Assembly (NCBI GenBank): GCA_038523965.1
Contig: JBCBIX010000039.1
Span: 1-23,779 of the forward strand
Direction of reading: 5' to 3'
Origin: JAJRXG01 sp038523965
GTDB taxonomy: Bacteria > Bacteroidota > Bacteroidia > Chitinophagales > Saprospiraceae
DNA: 23,779 nt
How positions within the stretch are numbered: the stretch's first letter is position 1; every line of letters begins with the position of its first letter. The translations under genes were made by a program, and so were the position numbers. The notes under the pieces were generated by a model that saw nothing but the letters and a program-made list of their open reading frames with translations, made no database searches and was not told where the DNA came from. This document shows positions 15,377 through 23,560 of this stretch, one piece after another.

Positions 15377-15817
15377 TCAGGCAACCTTGGGACTGAGTAA
15401 AGAAGCGGCTGTTTCGATCGAGGCCACAAACTCTTCTTTGCGTTCTTCGGGCACCATCTCCAGTATGTGTTCTGCTAAGTGAATATCCATCTGTTCTAAT
15501 CCACTTAAGAGTTCGGTTCCTCGCGGTGTGATTTGGATAGTGAGCTCCTTATCATCCGATGCTGTATTATGGAACAAATATCGCTCGCGACCAAGCTTCC
15601 TAACAGCACGGCGCACGGCTATGTCACTCTGTGGGATGAGTTTTATAATATCCTCTTGAGTTAGGTTAGGATTGACCTGGACAAAACGTAAGACTTGGAT
15701 CTGCAGCTTAGAGAAACCCTGTTGATGCTGATGGATCTCCTTGGCAGAAAAATATGCCGACAGGACTGACCCCAGCCTCATCAAGGACTCGACGGCCTTG
15801 ACATTCGTCTGCTTCAT
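15377..15817 (-). CDS. MarR-like winged-helix transcriptional regulator
   Basis: From ATG 15817 the protein is 146 residues, the usual MarR size. The frame is open to 15952, but the extra part crosses an AT-rich promoter region and does not look coding. The order is an N-terminal dimerisation helix (LMRLGSVLSAYFSAKEIH), a winged helix (about 36-100) with NLTQEDIIKLIPQSDIAVRRAVRKLGRERYLF, the wing with DDKELTIQITPRGTELL, and C-terminal helices. ITPRGTELL corresponds to the MarR LTxxGxxL motif. Ligand and targets are unknown. A 27-base symmetric site lies 69-95 bases upstream, suggesting autoregulation. A terminator just beyond separates it from the YifB gene, so it is transcribed alone. Confidence 0.8.
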   Translation of the reverse strand: MKQTNVKAVESLMRLGSVLSAYFSAKEIHQHQQGFSKLQIQVLRFVQVNPNLTQEDIIKLIPQSDIAVRRAVRKLGRERYLFHNTASDDKELTIQITPRGTELLSGLEQMDIHLAEHILEMVPEERKEEFVASIETAASLLSPKVA

Positions 15818-15885
15818 AATAGTGGTTCTGTAAGTCGTCGTTCGGACGATGATTACGGTGATAGCAGAAAAGTGGCGAATATATA

Positions 15886-15912
15886 TTGTTTGACCATTAA
15901 TTGGTATAACAA
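15886..15912. promoter_or_regulatory. Candidate MarR operator, 27-base interrupted palindrome
   Basis: TTGTT-N2-ACCA-N5-TGGT-N2-AACAA is symmetric at all nine specified pairs, with equal gaps on each side and the centre at 15899. It lies between the YifB terminator and the MarR start, where the promoter of the MarR gene must be. Low GC and broken arms make it a protein-binding site rather than a terminator. Binding by this MarR protein is inference. Confidence 0.5.
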
Positions 15913-15928
15913 CTAAAATAACCCCTAT

Positions 15929-15947
15929 AAAAAGGGAGCGGTGCTCC
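15929..15947 (-). terminator. Rho-independent terminator after the YifB/ComM gene
   Basis: Read on the minus strand, GGAGC-ACC-GCTCC (15947-15935) forms a 5-base GC-rich stem with a 3-base loop. It is followed by C and a run of five T (15933-15929). It begins 6 bases after the YifB stop codon. The stem is short, so termination may be partial. Confidence 0.65.
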
Positions 15948-15952
15948 GGCAA

Positions 15953-17509
15953 CTAACCCGACCAGCCTTCTCGATCGAGACTGCGGTACTGGATGGCCTC
16001 TGCAATGTATTCCACCTTGATGTCCTCACTTCCACCTAAGTCAGCACAGGTTCGAGCTACTTTGAGGATGCGGTCATAGGCTCTGGCGGATAATTGGAGC
16101 TTTTTCATCGCTCCTTTGAGAAGGAGTTGTCCTGGCTGGTCCAACTCACATACTTCACGCACCATGCGGCTTGGCATTTGGGCGTTAGCATTGATGTCCG
16201 TGTACTCTTTGAATCGTTCGATTTGGATTTCACGGGCCCGATTAACACGTTCTCTGATAGACTGACTGGATTCTGCTCTATAGTCATTCGTGCTAAGCTC
16301 GTCATAACTAACGGGCGTTACTTCGACATGAAGGTCGATGCGATCTAAGAGGGGCCCTGAGATTTTGTTAAGGTATTTTTTGACGACTCCTGGACCACAG
16401 ACACACTCCTTGTCGGGGTGGTTGTAGTAGCCACAGGGGCATGGATTCATGCTCGCTACTAACATGAATGAGGATGGATAGTCGACACTAACCTTTGCGC
16501 GCGAGATGGTCACTTTGCGTTCTTCCATCGGCTGGCGCATAACTTCAAGGACAGATCGTTTGAATTCGGGTAGTTCATCTAAGAACAAGACCCCGTTATG
16601 AGCGAGGGAGATCTCACCGGGATTAGGATGAGAACCACCTCCTACCAGGGCGACATCGCTGATCGTGTGATGAGGCGATCTGAATGGCCGTGAGGCTACT
16701 AAGGCCGCATCTTCACCAAGTAGTCCACATACAGAGTGAATCTTGGTTACATCTAATGCTTCATGAAGACTAAGCGGGGGAAGAATACCCGGTAGACGTT
16801 TGGCCAGCATCGTCTTGCCAGCGCCAGGAGGCCCGATCAGTATCACATTGTGCCCTCCCGCTGCGGCGATTTCGAGCGCTCGCTTGATGTTTTCTTGTCC
16901 TTTGACATCAGAGAAGTCAACAGCAAAATGTTCTTGATCATTGGCGAAGACCTCTCGTGTATCCAACTTTGTGGGTGTCAGTTCACGCTGACCGTCCAGG
17001 AACTCAATCGCTTCGACGAGGTTGTCGATCCCATAAACTTCGAGATCATTCACGATAGCAGCTTCTCGGGCATTAGTCTTGGGGAGGATGAATCCTTTGT
17101 AGCCCTTACGGCGTGCTTCGATGGCTATTGGAAGTGCCCCTTTGATGGGTCGGAGTTGCCCATCAAGAGCTAATTCTCCCATGATGAGATAGTCCCCGAG
17201 GCGATCTGCGTTTACTTGTTTAGTCGCTCCAAGGATGCCGATAGCGATAGGCAGGTCATAGGCGCTTCCTTCTTTGCGGATATCTGCAGGAGCAAGATTT
17301 ACGGTCAACTTTAGCCTCATCATCTTGTAGCCCACATTTTTGATTGCTGCTTCGATCCGCTGGAATCCTTCCTTGACGGCGCTGTCAGGGAGGCCGACAA
17401 GATGGTAGAAGTTAGAATTGATGCTGACGTTGCCGCCAGCATTCACTTCTACAGTGATCAGGCGTGCCTCTACACCTTGGACAGCACTGGCATATGTCTT
17501 AACAAGCAT
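15953..17509 (-). CDS. YifB/ComM-family magnesium-chelatase-like AAA+ ATPase
   Basis: The 518-residue protein has an N-terminal Lon-protease-fold (ChlI-like) domain (about 20-145; MGELALDGQLRPIKGALPI) and a magnesium-chelatase-type AAA+ core from about 195. Walker A is GPPGAGKT (226-233) and Walker B is LFLDE (308-312). A four-cysteine insert in NPCPCG and KECVCGPG (Cys357, 359, 369, 371) is probably zinc-binding. A C-terminal helical lid contains LSARAYDRILKVARTCADL. ComM is a hexameric helicase that drives branch migration during integration of transforming DNA. Many non-competent bacteria also carry it, and no other competence genes are visible here. ATG 17509 gives the canonical start MLVKTYASAV. 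It lies 34 bases after the LuxR-type gene. Confidence 0.95.
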   Translation of the reverse strand: MLVKTYASAVQGVEARLITVEVNAGGNVSINSNFYHLVGLPDSAVKEGFQRIEAAIKNVGYKMMRLKLTVNLAPADIRKEGSAYDLPIAIGILGATKQVNADRLGDYLIMGELALDGQLRPIKGALPIAIEARRKGYKGFILPKTNAREAAIVNDLEVYGIDNLVEAIEFLDGQRELTPTKLDTREVFANDQEHFAVDFSDVKGQENIKRALEIAAAGGHNVILIGPPGAGKTMLAKRLPGILPPLSLHEALDVTKIHSVCGLLGEDAALVASRPFRSPHHTISDVALVGGGSHPNPGEISLAHNGVLFLDELPEFKRSVLEVMRQPMEERKVTISRAKVSVDYPSSFMLVASMNPCPCGYYNHPDKECVCGPGVVKKYLNKISGPLLDRIDLHVEVTPVSYDELSTNDYRAESSQSIRERVNRAREIQIERFKEYTDINANAQMPSRMVREVCELDQPGQLLLKGAMKKLQLSARAYDRILKVARTCADLGGSEDIKVEYIAEAIQYRSLDREGWSG

Positions 17510-17543
17510 GCAGCCAAGTTAAGCATAAGCCGTGGTGTCCATA

Positions 17544-17777
17544 TTAGCCCAATGTCGAGACCTGGGGTAACTTTAAGAACCCCAGTTCAAATCCTCTCCT
17601 TACCATGGCCGGAGCATTAGAGACACCGAGCTTTTGGAAAAGTGTCTTCCGATAGGAGATGATGGTATGATCACTTAGGTACAGTTGCTGTGCGATCTCC
17701 TTGGTGGTCTGCCCTACCGAGATCCCATGAAGGATCTCGGCTTCGCGTGATGTAAGTCGAATCATGACTATGGACAT
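17544..17777 (-). CDS. Stand-alone LuxR-type helix-turn-helix protein
   Basis: This 77-residue protein is essentially one LuxR/GerE DNA-binding domain (about 7-65). LTSREAEIL opens the first helix, QTTKEIAQQLYLSDHTIISYRKTLFQKLG is the helix-turn-helix with its recognition helix, and the fold closes with AMVRRGFELG. No receiver, autoinducer-binding or membrane domain is attached. Activity must therefore come from abundance or a partner, or it may belong functionally to a neighbouring sensor. ATG 17777 overlaps the end of the small secreted-protein gene by 10 bases. An ATG at 17765 just after that stop is an alternative and still keeps the domain whole. Tight overlap suggests co-expression with the secreted protein. 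Confidence 0.8.
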   Translation of the reverse strand: MSIVMIRLTSREAEILHGISVGQTTKEIAQQLYLSDHTIISYRKTLFQKLGVSNAPAMVRRGFELGFLKLPQVSTLG

Positions 17778-18313
17778 GTTACAGAAGATGTACTCAGAGT
17801 CCCTGATGTGCTCACTTCGATCGAGAAGCAGGTGTTACTCGCACTTTTCAGAATGAGTCCTCCGTCTTGATCTACATAGAGGTTACCAGCTACATGAACA
17901 GGTGCTTTTGGATCGTCGGTGCCAAATCCTACTCCACCCGTAGCGACTGACATCTTACTGGCCACTGGCGAGACGGAGGTACCAACGAAGAATCTCAACT
18001 TCCCTGTTGTAGCAAGAGTTCTTAGGAAGATACCTGAACCGATATTGGTAACTCCGGTCATCCCCGATGCTCCGGCCACCGCTGTATAGTCATTATGATG
18101 ACTGACGAGCTGCGTGGTTGTGATATTAGAACTCACTCCAGAATCTAACTGAAGAGCTGTCAAGGCCTGATTTCCATCGGCGACGTTGGTCAACAGAGCC
18201 ATGATCCGATCGTTTCCAGTTCTTACATCTGTTTCGAGTTCTAATTTTTTCTGTGCAGTTAATGCGGATACGAATAGAGCCATCCCAAGACAGCAGAATA
18301 GTTTTTTGAACAT
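17768..18313 (-). CDS. Small secreted protein of unknown function, tail-fibre-like sequence style
   Basis: From ATG 18313 the protein is 181 residues. The signal peptide is MFKKLFCCLGMALFVSALTAQ, with cleavage expected after TAQ. The frame is open to 18337, but the extra 8 residues would spoil the signal peptide. The mature chain is rich in Thr, Ser, Gly and Val, and has phrases such as VGFGTDDPKAPVHVAGNLYV that recur in fibre and pectin-like surface proteins of Bacteroidota. Two cysteines near the C-terminus (NTCFSIEV and VTCP) could form a disulfide. I recognise no catalytic family. The gene lies between the propeller/LytTR sensor and the LuxR-type protein on the same strand, so it may be controlled by, or signal to, either. 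Confidence 0.65.
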   Translation of the reverse strand: MFKKLFCCLGMALFVSALTAQKKLELETDVRTGNDRIMALLTNVADGNQALTALQLDSGVSSNITTTQLVSHHNDYTAVAGASGMTGVTNIGSGIFLRTLATTGKLRFFVGTSVSPVASKMSVATGGVGFGTDDPKAPVHVAGNLYVDQDGGLILKSASNTCFSIEVSTSGTLSTSSVTCP

Positions 18314-18419
18314 GGTGATATAGTATTGATGAGGCACTAAGGTGGCATGCCTGTGTAGTAAGGATCACTTGAACTTGCTACCCGTAATGTGGGGTCCTCT
18401 ATCTGTTAGGCGAGAGCTT

Positions 18420-20984
18420 CTAACTGTGATGATGAAGGACCAACTTGTGTCGGTACTGATCGACTATGTGGCGGAAGGAATCCGAGAAAGGCACCCTTAG
18501 ATCCCCAAGACAGACATGCTTGGGTTCGACAGCGGTGATCTGATCCACATGGACGATGTAGGAACGATGGATTCGCTGGAGAGCCGAGACGTTTGTTACT
18601 TCTTCAAGGAAGTTCTGTAGAGTGTTTCTCGAGGTTATTCGACCTGTCTTGGTAAATACATCGATGTAGTTCCCAGCAGCTTTGACATAATAGAGCTCGT
18701 TCAATGGAATTCTCCTGAATGTTCCATCAGTGACCTTTATGGACAGGGTTGGTTCTATCTGTGGCGATGTCTTTGGGATGAATCGACTGGCCAAGTCCCA
18801 TAATCGTTGTAAGTCAAAGTAGATAACTCGTTGTTTAATTAAGACTCCGATCATCGATAGACCGAAGACCCAGAACCAGATTGATTTATGCCATGGTCGA
18901 GGGCGATTGATAATATGAGATTGGATGCTGGTTCTTTTTCCAAGTCCATTGTAGGCGTAGATGTGTACTTCATTGTGGCCAAACCTTAATTCGCGCAGAG
19001 GTATCGTCGACTCTGAAGTATGCTTCCAAGGTCCACTCTTGGAGGTAGCATATGCGAATCGAAGACCGTCACCATAGAATAGTGAGGAGATATCAAAGTC
19101 GATGTCGTCTTGGCCTCGATGAATCTCATCACAAGGCCAGTGCCAGGTGACATAGTCATCTATGGTTTTAGGTAGTTGTGACTTATCGAGTTCATATAGG
19201 CCCAACCCGGTTCCAATAAGAAGACTGGTATCTGTGGCGTGAAGATCACTTAGCTTAACTTCTGGGAGACCATCCTCCTGACCAAGGCAAGTACATGTTG
19301 GGGTTTCCAGATCGAGATTTTGGATAGCTGAAATGCCTGTGGTATGTAGTATCCAGAGAATGTCATCATGGTTATCGTAATGTAATTCTTTGACAGGTCG
19401 CTGACAGAGCCCTGTTAGATAAAGATCATGGGCGCTCTCAGTAGTAGTGGAGTAGGTTAGCAATCGTTGATTTCGGTCGACCATGTAGAGTCTCCCGTCT
19501 TTTCGCATCGCAATTTGTGACAGTGGCTGCTGGAGTAAGGTTTCGGAACGAACAAGTTCAGCTTTGTCGCCAATAACTCTGATCAAGCCAGACGAACTTA
19601 CCGCCCATGAGGTGTCACCGCGACCGACAATATCGAATGATTCACCCTCCTGCAGTAGCAATGACAAACAGATGCTATCGTAAGCTTCTAAGCTTTTGAC
19701 CGCAGCAAAATGCTGTAGGTCTTCGACTCGGACAGCATAGATGCCAGACATGGATGCTGTGATTAGCGCATTGTCTGATTTTCGTAGTACGCTGTTGCGC
19801 GACCCAAATGCTGCACTTACCTGCTTATTATCCTGCTCAAAATGAATGTATCGATCCGACACATGCCAAACCCCTGAGTCATGTGTTACGAAGTGATGCA
19901 GACGACCTTCGCCCCACCAATCTTCCAGTGTTTGCTCTTGGTACCCATCAGGTGTCGGACGCCAATACTGCCCCTTGATACCGGACAGATAGACCTCACT
20001 GTTGTCCTCAGATATCTTGTGGATAGCTTCACGAGGTGATTCGGGTACAGGTTTTACGATGGTCTCCCTAAAGTGAAAGACACCATCATCGAGGGTAGCG
20101 ACCCACATGTCCCCTTGGTCAGATTGATACACGCAGGCCACTGAGGTTCCAGCTAATACATTGTTGTAGGGGTGCGGAGAGACGTTTTGATTATCGACAA
20201 TGTAAAGACCTGTTCTCGTGCCGAGTAAAAGTTCTGACTGAATTGATCTGGTCACGTAGATTACTTGACCAATATCTGGGATAGGGTAAGTCGCCATCAC
20301 AGATAACCGATCAAGATCTACTTCGGCCCAATGATGATCCAAAAACACGGTAAGAATGCTATCCTCAACAATGTATCTCGGAGAAGTACAGCGGCCCAGG
20401 GATAACATCATCACTTCACTCTTAAGATCAACACGGACAATGCCATCTGGAGTGAGGGCCAATATGCCTCCATCAGGATGACTTTGTATAGGAGAGGTGA
20501 ACCTGCCCGCATCCGATCCTACAAGCTCAAGGCCCTGATCATAGCATGAGTACCCACCTGCCAGGTGTCCCAACCAATATTGACCATTGTCATCTCTGAG
20601 GAAGTTCACCTTGGGTGATTGATGTAGCATGTCCCCCGAGACAGGTAGAACTTGTACTTCATCATCTATGATCACACGAGGGATACCGTCGCTACCCAAT
20701 ACCCATAACCGGTCATGCTCATCAAGATGGAGTTGGTAAACACTGCGGCGAGGGATTTGGTCACTCGGGTAGTAATAGGCTGAGGTACCATTGTACCTTA
20801 TCAGACCACCTTCGGTACCCATCCAGACACGACCACGTTTATCTGTGAGTACGGCATAGGTTTCATCAGAAGGAAGAAAATCTTTCACTGTAAAGTGATC
20901 AACAACCCAAGGTTGGCCGAAGACGGAACCCAAGCAAAGTATCCAGATCCAAACGGTTGTTAGAACGATTCTCATCTGTCGCAC
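18420..20984 (-). CDS. Propeller / Y_Y_Y / transmembrane / LytTR one-piece sensor-regulator
   Basis: The 854-residue protein begins with a signal sequence ending in VFGQ. Residues about 25-610 contain repeated beta-propeller blades of the two-component-regulator type (GRVWMGTEGGLIRYNG, DMWVATLDDGVFHF, ILWILHTTGISAI). A Y_Y_Y-like beta domain follows (about 625-690), then one membrane helix near 701-717 (SIWFWVFGLSMIGVLIK), and a cytoplasmic LytTR DNA-binding domain (747-850; IPLNELYYVKAAGNYIDVF, LQRIHRSYIVHV). There is no histidine-kinase or receiver domain, so the periplasmic sensor appears wired directly to a DNA-binding domain across the membrane. Propellers of this type in gut Bacteroides bind glycans; the ligand here is unknown. 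An ATG three codons downstream (20975) is an equally possible start. It is divergent from a second LytTR gene. Confidence 0.85.
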   Translation of the reverse strand: MRQMRIVLTTVWIWILCLGSVFGQPWVVDHFTVKDFLPSDETYAVLTDKRGRVWMGTEGGLIRYNGTSAYYYPSDQIPRRSVYQLHLDEHDRLWVLGSDGIPRVIIDDEVQVLPVSGDMLHQSPKVNFLRDDNGQYWLGHLAGGYSCYDQGLELVGSDAGRFTSPIQSHPDGGILALTPDGIVRVDLKSEVMMLSLGRCTSPRYIVEDSILTVFLDHHWAEVDLDRLSVMATYPIPDIGQVIYVTRSIQSELLLGTRTGLYIVDNQNVSPHPYNNVLAGTSVACVYQSDQGDMWVATLDDGVFHFRETIVKPVPESPREAIHKISEDNSEVYLSGIKGQYWRPTPDGYQEQTLEDWWGEGRLHHFVTHDSGVWHVSDRYIHFEQDNKQVSAAFGSRNSVLRKSDNALITASMSGIYAVRVEDLQHFAAVKSLEAYDSICLSLLLQEGESFDIVGRGDTSWAVSSSGLIRVIGDKAELVRSETLLQQPLSQIAMRKDGRLYMVDRNQRLLTYSTTTESAHDLYLTGLCQRPVKELHYDNHDDILWILHTTGISAIQNLDLETPTCTCLGQEDGLPEVKLSDLHATDTSLLIGTGLGLYELDKSQLPKTIDDYVTWHWPCDEIHRGQDDIDFDISSLFYGDGLRFAYATSKSGPWKHTSESTIPLRELRFGHNEVHIYAYNGLGKRTSIQSHIINRPRPWHKSIWFWVFGLSMIGVLIKQRVIYFDLQRLWDLASRFIPKTSPQIEPTLSIKVTDGTFRRIPLNELYYVKAAGNYIDVFTKTGRITSRNTLQNFLEEVTNVSALQRIHRSYIVHVDQITAVEPKHVCLGDLRVPFSDSFRHIVDQYRHKLVLHHHS

Positions 20985-21103
20985 AAAGCAATGATAACAC
21001 CAACTATCCCACGAATATGCGATCTATCCATTCGTCACGATTCTGATCTGACTCGTCCCAAGACCTCTGGTTTTCAGATGATTAGGAGAAAAGTGTCTCG
21101 ATA

Positions 21104-21139
21104 CTGATGAGCTGTAATCTGTTCAGCGTATCTCATCAG
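21104..21139. repeat. Inverted repeat CTGATGAG/CTCATCAG between the two LytTR genes
   Basis: CTGATGAG (21104-21111) and CTCATCAG (21132-21139) are exact reverse complements separated by 20 bases. The pair lies 33 bases upstream of the smaller LytTR gene and 120 bases upstream of the larger one. It could be a two-site operator for a dimer or a leader hairpin. LytTR sites are usually direct repeats, so the binder is uncertain. Confidence 0.4.
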
Positions 21140-21171
21140 CGAATACGTCTATCTCAACCCAGTGGGACAAA

Positions 21172-21657
21172 ATGACGAAATTCTTCATCCCCATGATATT
21201 GGTATTCGTCACAGAATATCTGTTGATCCATAGGCCCTCCAACAGGTACTCATTAATTCGTTCTGAACTAAGTCTATTCCCCGATATGCAGATCGTACCT
21301 AAAATCATGGTTAGTGATACCAAGAGTATCCACATGATACCCTTACATGAGATCAAGTACTTAGAAGCACAAGGATCTTATACACGTATCGTAAGTGACC
21401 AACACGACATCATTGCATCCAGACCACTGTGCGATTACATCGCACAAATAGGAGGGCTCCCGTTCTACCGAACGCACAATTCCTACTTGGTCAACTTGAA
21501 TTCGGCCATTAGATATGACAAGCAGAGTCGTTACATCCTACTCGACAATGAGGAGAAGATCATGGTCTCGTGTCGGCGACGTGAGGGCCTTATCGGCACA
21601 CTCCAGGCTATGCTGACTGTTCCGCAGATTAGCTTACGAACTCCAGACTTCGCTTGA
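21172..21657 (+). CDS. LytTR-domain DNA-binding protein
   Basis: The 161-residue protein has a C-terminal LytTR domain (about 50-148). IPLHEIKYLEAQGSYTRIV and FYRTHNSYLVNLNSAIRY carry the usual motifs, and IMVSCRRREGL matches the final strand/helix. Residues 3-20 from ATG 21172 are hydrophobic and could be a membrane anchor or just an over-extended start. An ATG at 21286 would give a bare 123-residue LytTR protein. No receiver domain is attached, so phosphorylation control is not expected. The last 29 bases overlap the end of htpG on the opposite strand. It is divergent from the large propeller/LytTR gene, with which it shares a 187-base control region. Confidence 0.75.
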   Translation: MTKFFIPMILVFVTEYLLIHRPSNRYSLIRSELSLFPDMQIVPKIMVSDTKSIHMIPLHEIKYLEAQGSYTRIVSDQHDIIASRPLCDYIAQIGGLPFYRTHNSYLVNLNSAIRYDKQSRYILLDNEEKIMVSCRRREGLIGTLQAMLTVPQISLRTPDFA

Positions 21658-23488
21658 TAAAGGCGCTCATTTCTTCACCTTTAAGCATATTCTGATTGAG
21701 TCGGGCGAGATCGTAGAGATAGCTCGCGAAGTTCTTCTTGCGATCAGCACCCTTCATCTTGATGAGCTTCTCAGCGATGAGTGGATGATTGGTGTTGACC
21801 ACCACATTGAAAAACTCCGGCATCTCCTTGTCACCCATGGTCTGGAACTGCTGCATCTCCTGCATTCTTCTCATGAACTCTGGACGCGTGATCAGAACAG
21901 GAGAATCTGTGGGTGATAATGGTTTAAGATTGAGACTTGGGCCACCTGACTCGGGTAAGACACCCTTGAAGATCTCTTCTACTTTCTCTTGCTCTTTTTC
22001 GGAGAGAACCGATTCTTTGGTTTCGTCTTTTTGGACGAGGTTATCCACTGTATCACTGTCCACTCTTACAAAGGTGACCTTGTCGAGCTTTTGCTCGAGG
22101 TGCTGCATGAAGTGATTGTCGATCACATTATCCATCTCCAGCACATCATAGCCATAGTCTTTAGCTGATTCGATGAAGCTGTGATGTTCCTTGACATTAT
22201 TTGAGTAGAGATGGATGACTTTGTCGTGTTTGTCTTTTTGGGTTTCTTCGACTTTCTCCTTGTACTCCTCGAGGGTAAAGTGTTCGTCCTTTATGTTTTT
22301 GAGTAAGGCGAACTTCTCGGCTTTCTCGTAGAACTTCTCTTCGGAGATCATCCCATATTTTACAAAGACGCTGATCTCGCTCCATTTCTCTTCATAAGCT
22401 TCGCGATCATCTTTGAAGAGGCTATTAAGCTTTTCGGCGACCTTCTTGGTGATGTAGGAGGTGATCTTACGCACATTGCTATCACTCTGGAGGTAGCTAC
22501 GGGACACATTCAGTGGGATGTCAGGAGAGTCGATGACACCGTGCAGTAGGGTCAAGAATTCAGGTACGATTTCTTTGACGTCATCTGTGACATACACCTG
22601 ATTGCTGTAGAGCTGGATCTTGTTCTTCTGGACTTCGATGCTGTTATTCACCTTGGGGAAATAGAGGATCCCCGTCAAGTTGAATGGGTAATCGATGTTC
22701 AGGTGAATCCAGAACAACGGTGGCATCGAGTAAGGATAGAGATGGTTATAGAATGCCTTGTAGTCTTCGTCTGTCAGGTCTGAAGGTGACTTTTTCCATA
22801 GCGGTTCCTTATCGTTGATGATGTTATCAACCGTTGTTTTGATCTCCTTGCGATCATCGCCTTCACCTTCCCAATTCGATTCTTCCTTGGTACCAAATCG
22901 GATAGGGAATGGTAAGAACTTACAGTACTTCTGCAGTAGTTCTTCTATTCTTGATTGTTCCAGGAATTCCTTGCTATCCTCAGTGATATGAAGGATGATC
23001 TCTGTTCCTCTGTCCTCCTTAGAGGCAGGTTCCATCTCGTACTCTGGGTTACCAGTGCAGGACCACTTCACAGCTGGTGAGTCTTTCCAGCTCTTCGTAA
23101 TGACGTCAACTTTTCCTGCCACCATGAATGCAGAGTAAAACCCTAATCCAAAGTGACCGATGATGCTGGCGTCATCCTTGTACTTCTCCAGGAATTCAGC
23201 CGCTGATGAGAAGGCTACTTGATTGAGATATTTCTCAACCTCTTCTTCAGTCATGCCTATGCCGCGATCCTTGATGGTGAGTTTATCTTCTTCCAGGATG
23301 ATATCGATAGTCATGTCTCCCAGTTCGCCAGAGAACTCTCCTTTGCGAGCCAATGTCTGGAGCTTAGAGGAGGCATCCATCGCATTTGACACGAGCTCTC
23401 TGAGGAATATTTCCTGATCTGAATACAGGAATTGCTTGATGATGGGAAAAATGTTCTCCGTCTGTACCGATATCTGTCCTTTTGCCAT
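21629..23488 (-). CDS. htpG: Molecular chaperone HtpG (bacterial Hsp90)
   Basis: The 619-residue cytosolic ATP-dependent chaperone is close to the usual 620-630. The N-terminal GHKL ATPase domain shows FLRELVSNAMDAS with Asn35, DRGIGMTEEE with the nucleotide-contacting Asp, and GHFGLGFYSAFMVA (the lid). The middle domain includes KEDRGTEIILHI, FPIRF, IQLYSNQVYVTDD and NVSRSYLQSDSNVRKI with the conserved Arg that reaches the ATP. The C-terminal dimerisation region has MQQFQTMGDKEMPEFFNVVVNTNHPLI, quoted only as a landmark, and ends LKGEEMSAFIKRSLEFVS. Start ATG 23488 gives the family N-terminus MAKGQISVQTENIFPIIKQF. A distinctive promoter-like region lies 33-72 bases upstream. Its stop overlaps the convergent LytTR gene. 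Confidence 0.97.
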   Translation of the reverse strand: MAKGQISVQTENIFPIIKQFLYSDQEIFLRELVSNAMDASSKLQTLARKGEFSGELGDMTIDIILEEDKLTIKDRGIGMTEEEVEKYLNQVAFSSAAEFLEKYKDDASIIGHFGLGFYSAFMVAGKVDVITKSWKDSPAVKWSCTGNPEYEMEPASKEDRGTEIILHITEDSKEFLEQSRIEELLQKYCKFLPFPIRFGTKEESNWEGEGDDRKEIKTTVDNIINDKEPLWKKSPSDLTDEDYKAFYNHLYPYSMPPLFWIHLNIDYPFNLTGILYFPKVNNSIEVQKNKIQLYSNQVYVTDDVKEIVPEFLTLLHGVIDSPDIPLNVSRSYLQSDSNVRKITSYITKKVAEKLNSLFKDDREAYEEKWSEISVFVKYGMISEEKFYEKAEKFALLKNIKDEHFTLEEYKEKVEETQKDKHDKVIHLYSNNVKEHHSFIESAKDYGYDVLEMDNVIDNHFMQHLEQKLDKVTFVRVDSDTVDNLVQKDETKESVLSEKEQEKVEEIFKGVLPESGGPSLNLKPLSPTDSPVLITRPEFMRRMQEMQQFQTMGDKEMPEFFNVVVNTNHPLIAEKLIKMKGADRKKNFASYLYDLARLNQNMLKGEEMSAFIKRSLEFVS

Positions 23489-23520
23489 GTCGTCGTTGAT
23501 TTTTAACTACCAAATGAAAT

Positions 23521-23560
23521 TTCAAAGGTTGTGCCACCTCAGAAATGATGACAAAATGTC
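23521..23560 (-). promoter_or_regulatory. Candidate htpG heat-shock promoter region
   Basis: On the minus strand, the palindrome GACA-TTT-TGTC (23560-23550) precedes TGGCAC-N5-TTGAA (23536-23521). The second element resembles sigma-54 -24/-12 spacing, but the critical GC of the -12 box is GA. It would give a transcription start near 23510 and a 5' leader of about 20 bases. The palindrome suggests an upstream regulator site. Function is inferred from position before a stress gene. Confidence 0.35.

Noticed and set aside
15818..15952. N-terminal extension of the MarR-type protein
   Set aside because: The added residues are translated from the terminator, operator and promoter region, and do not fit the MarR fold.
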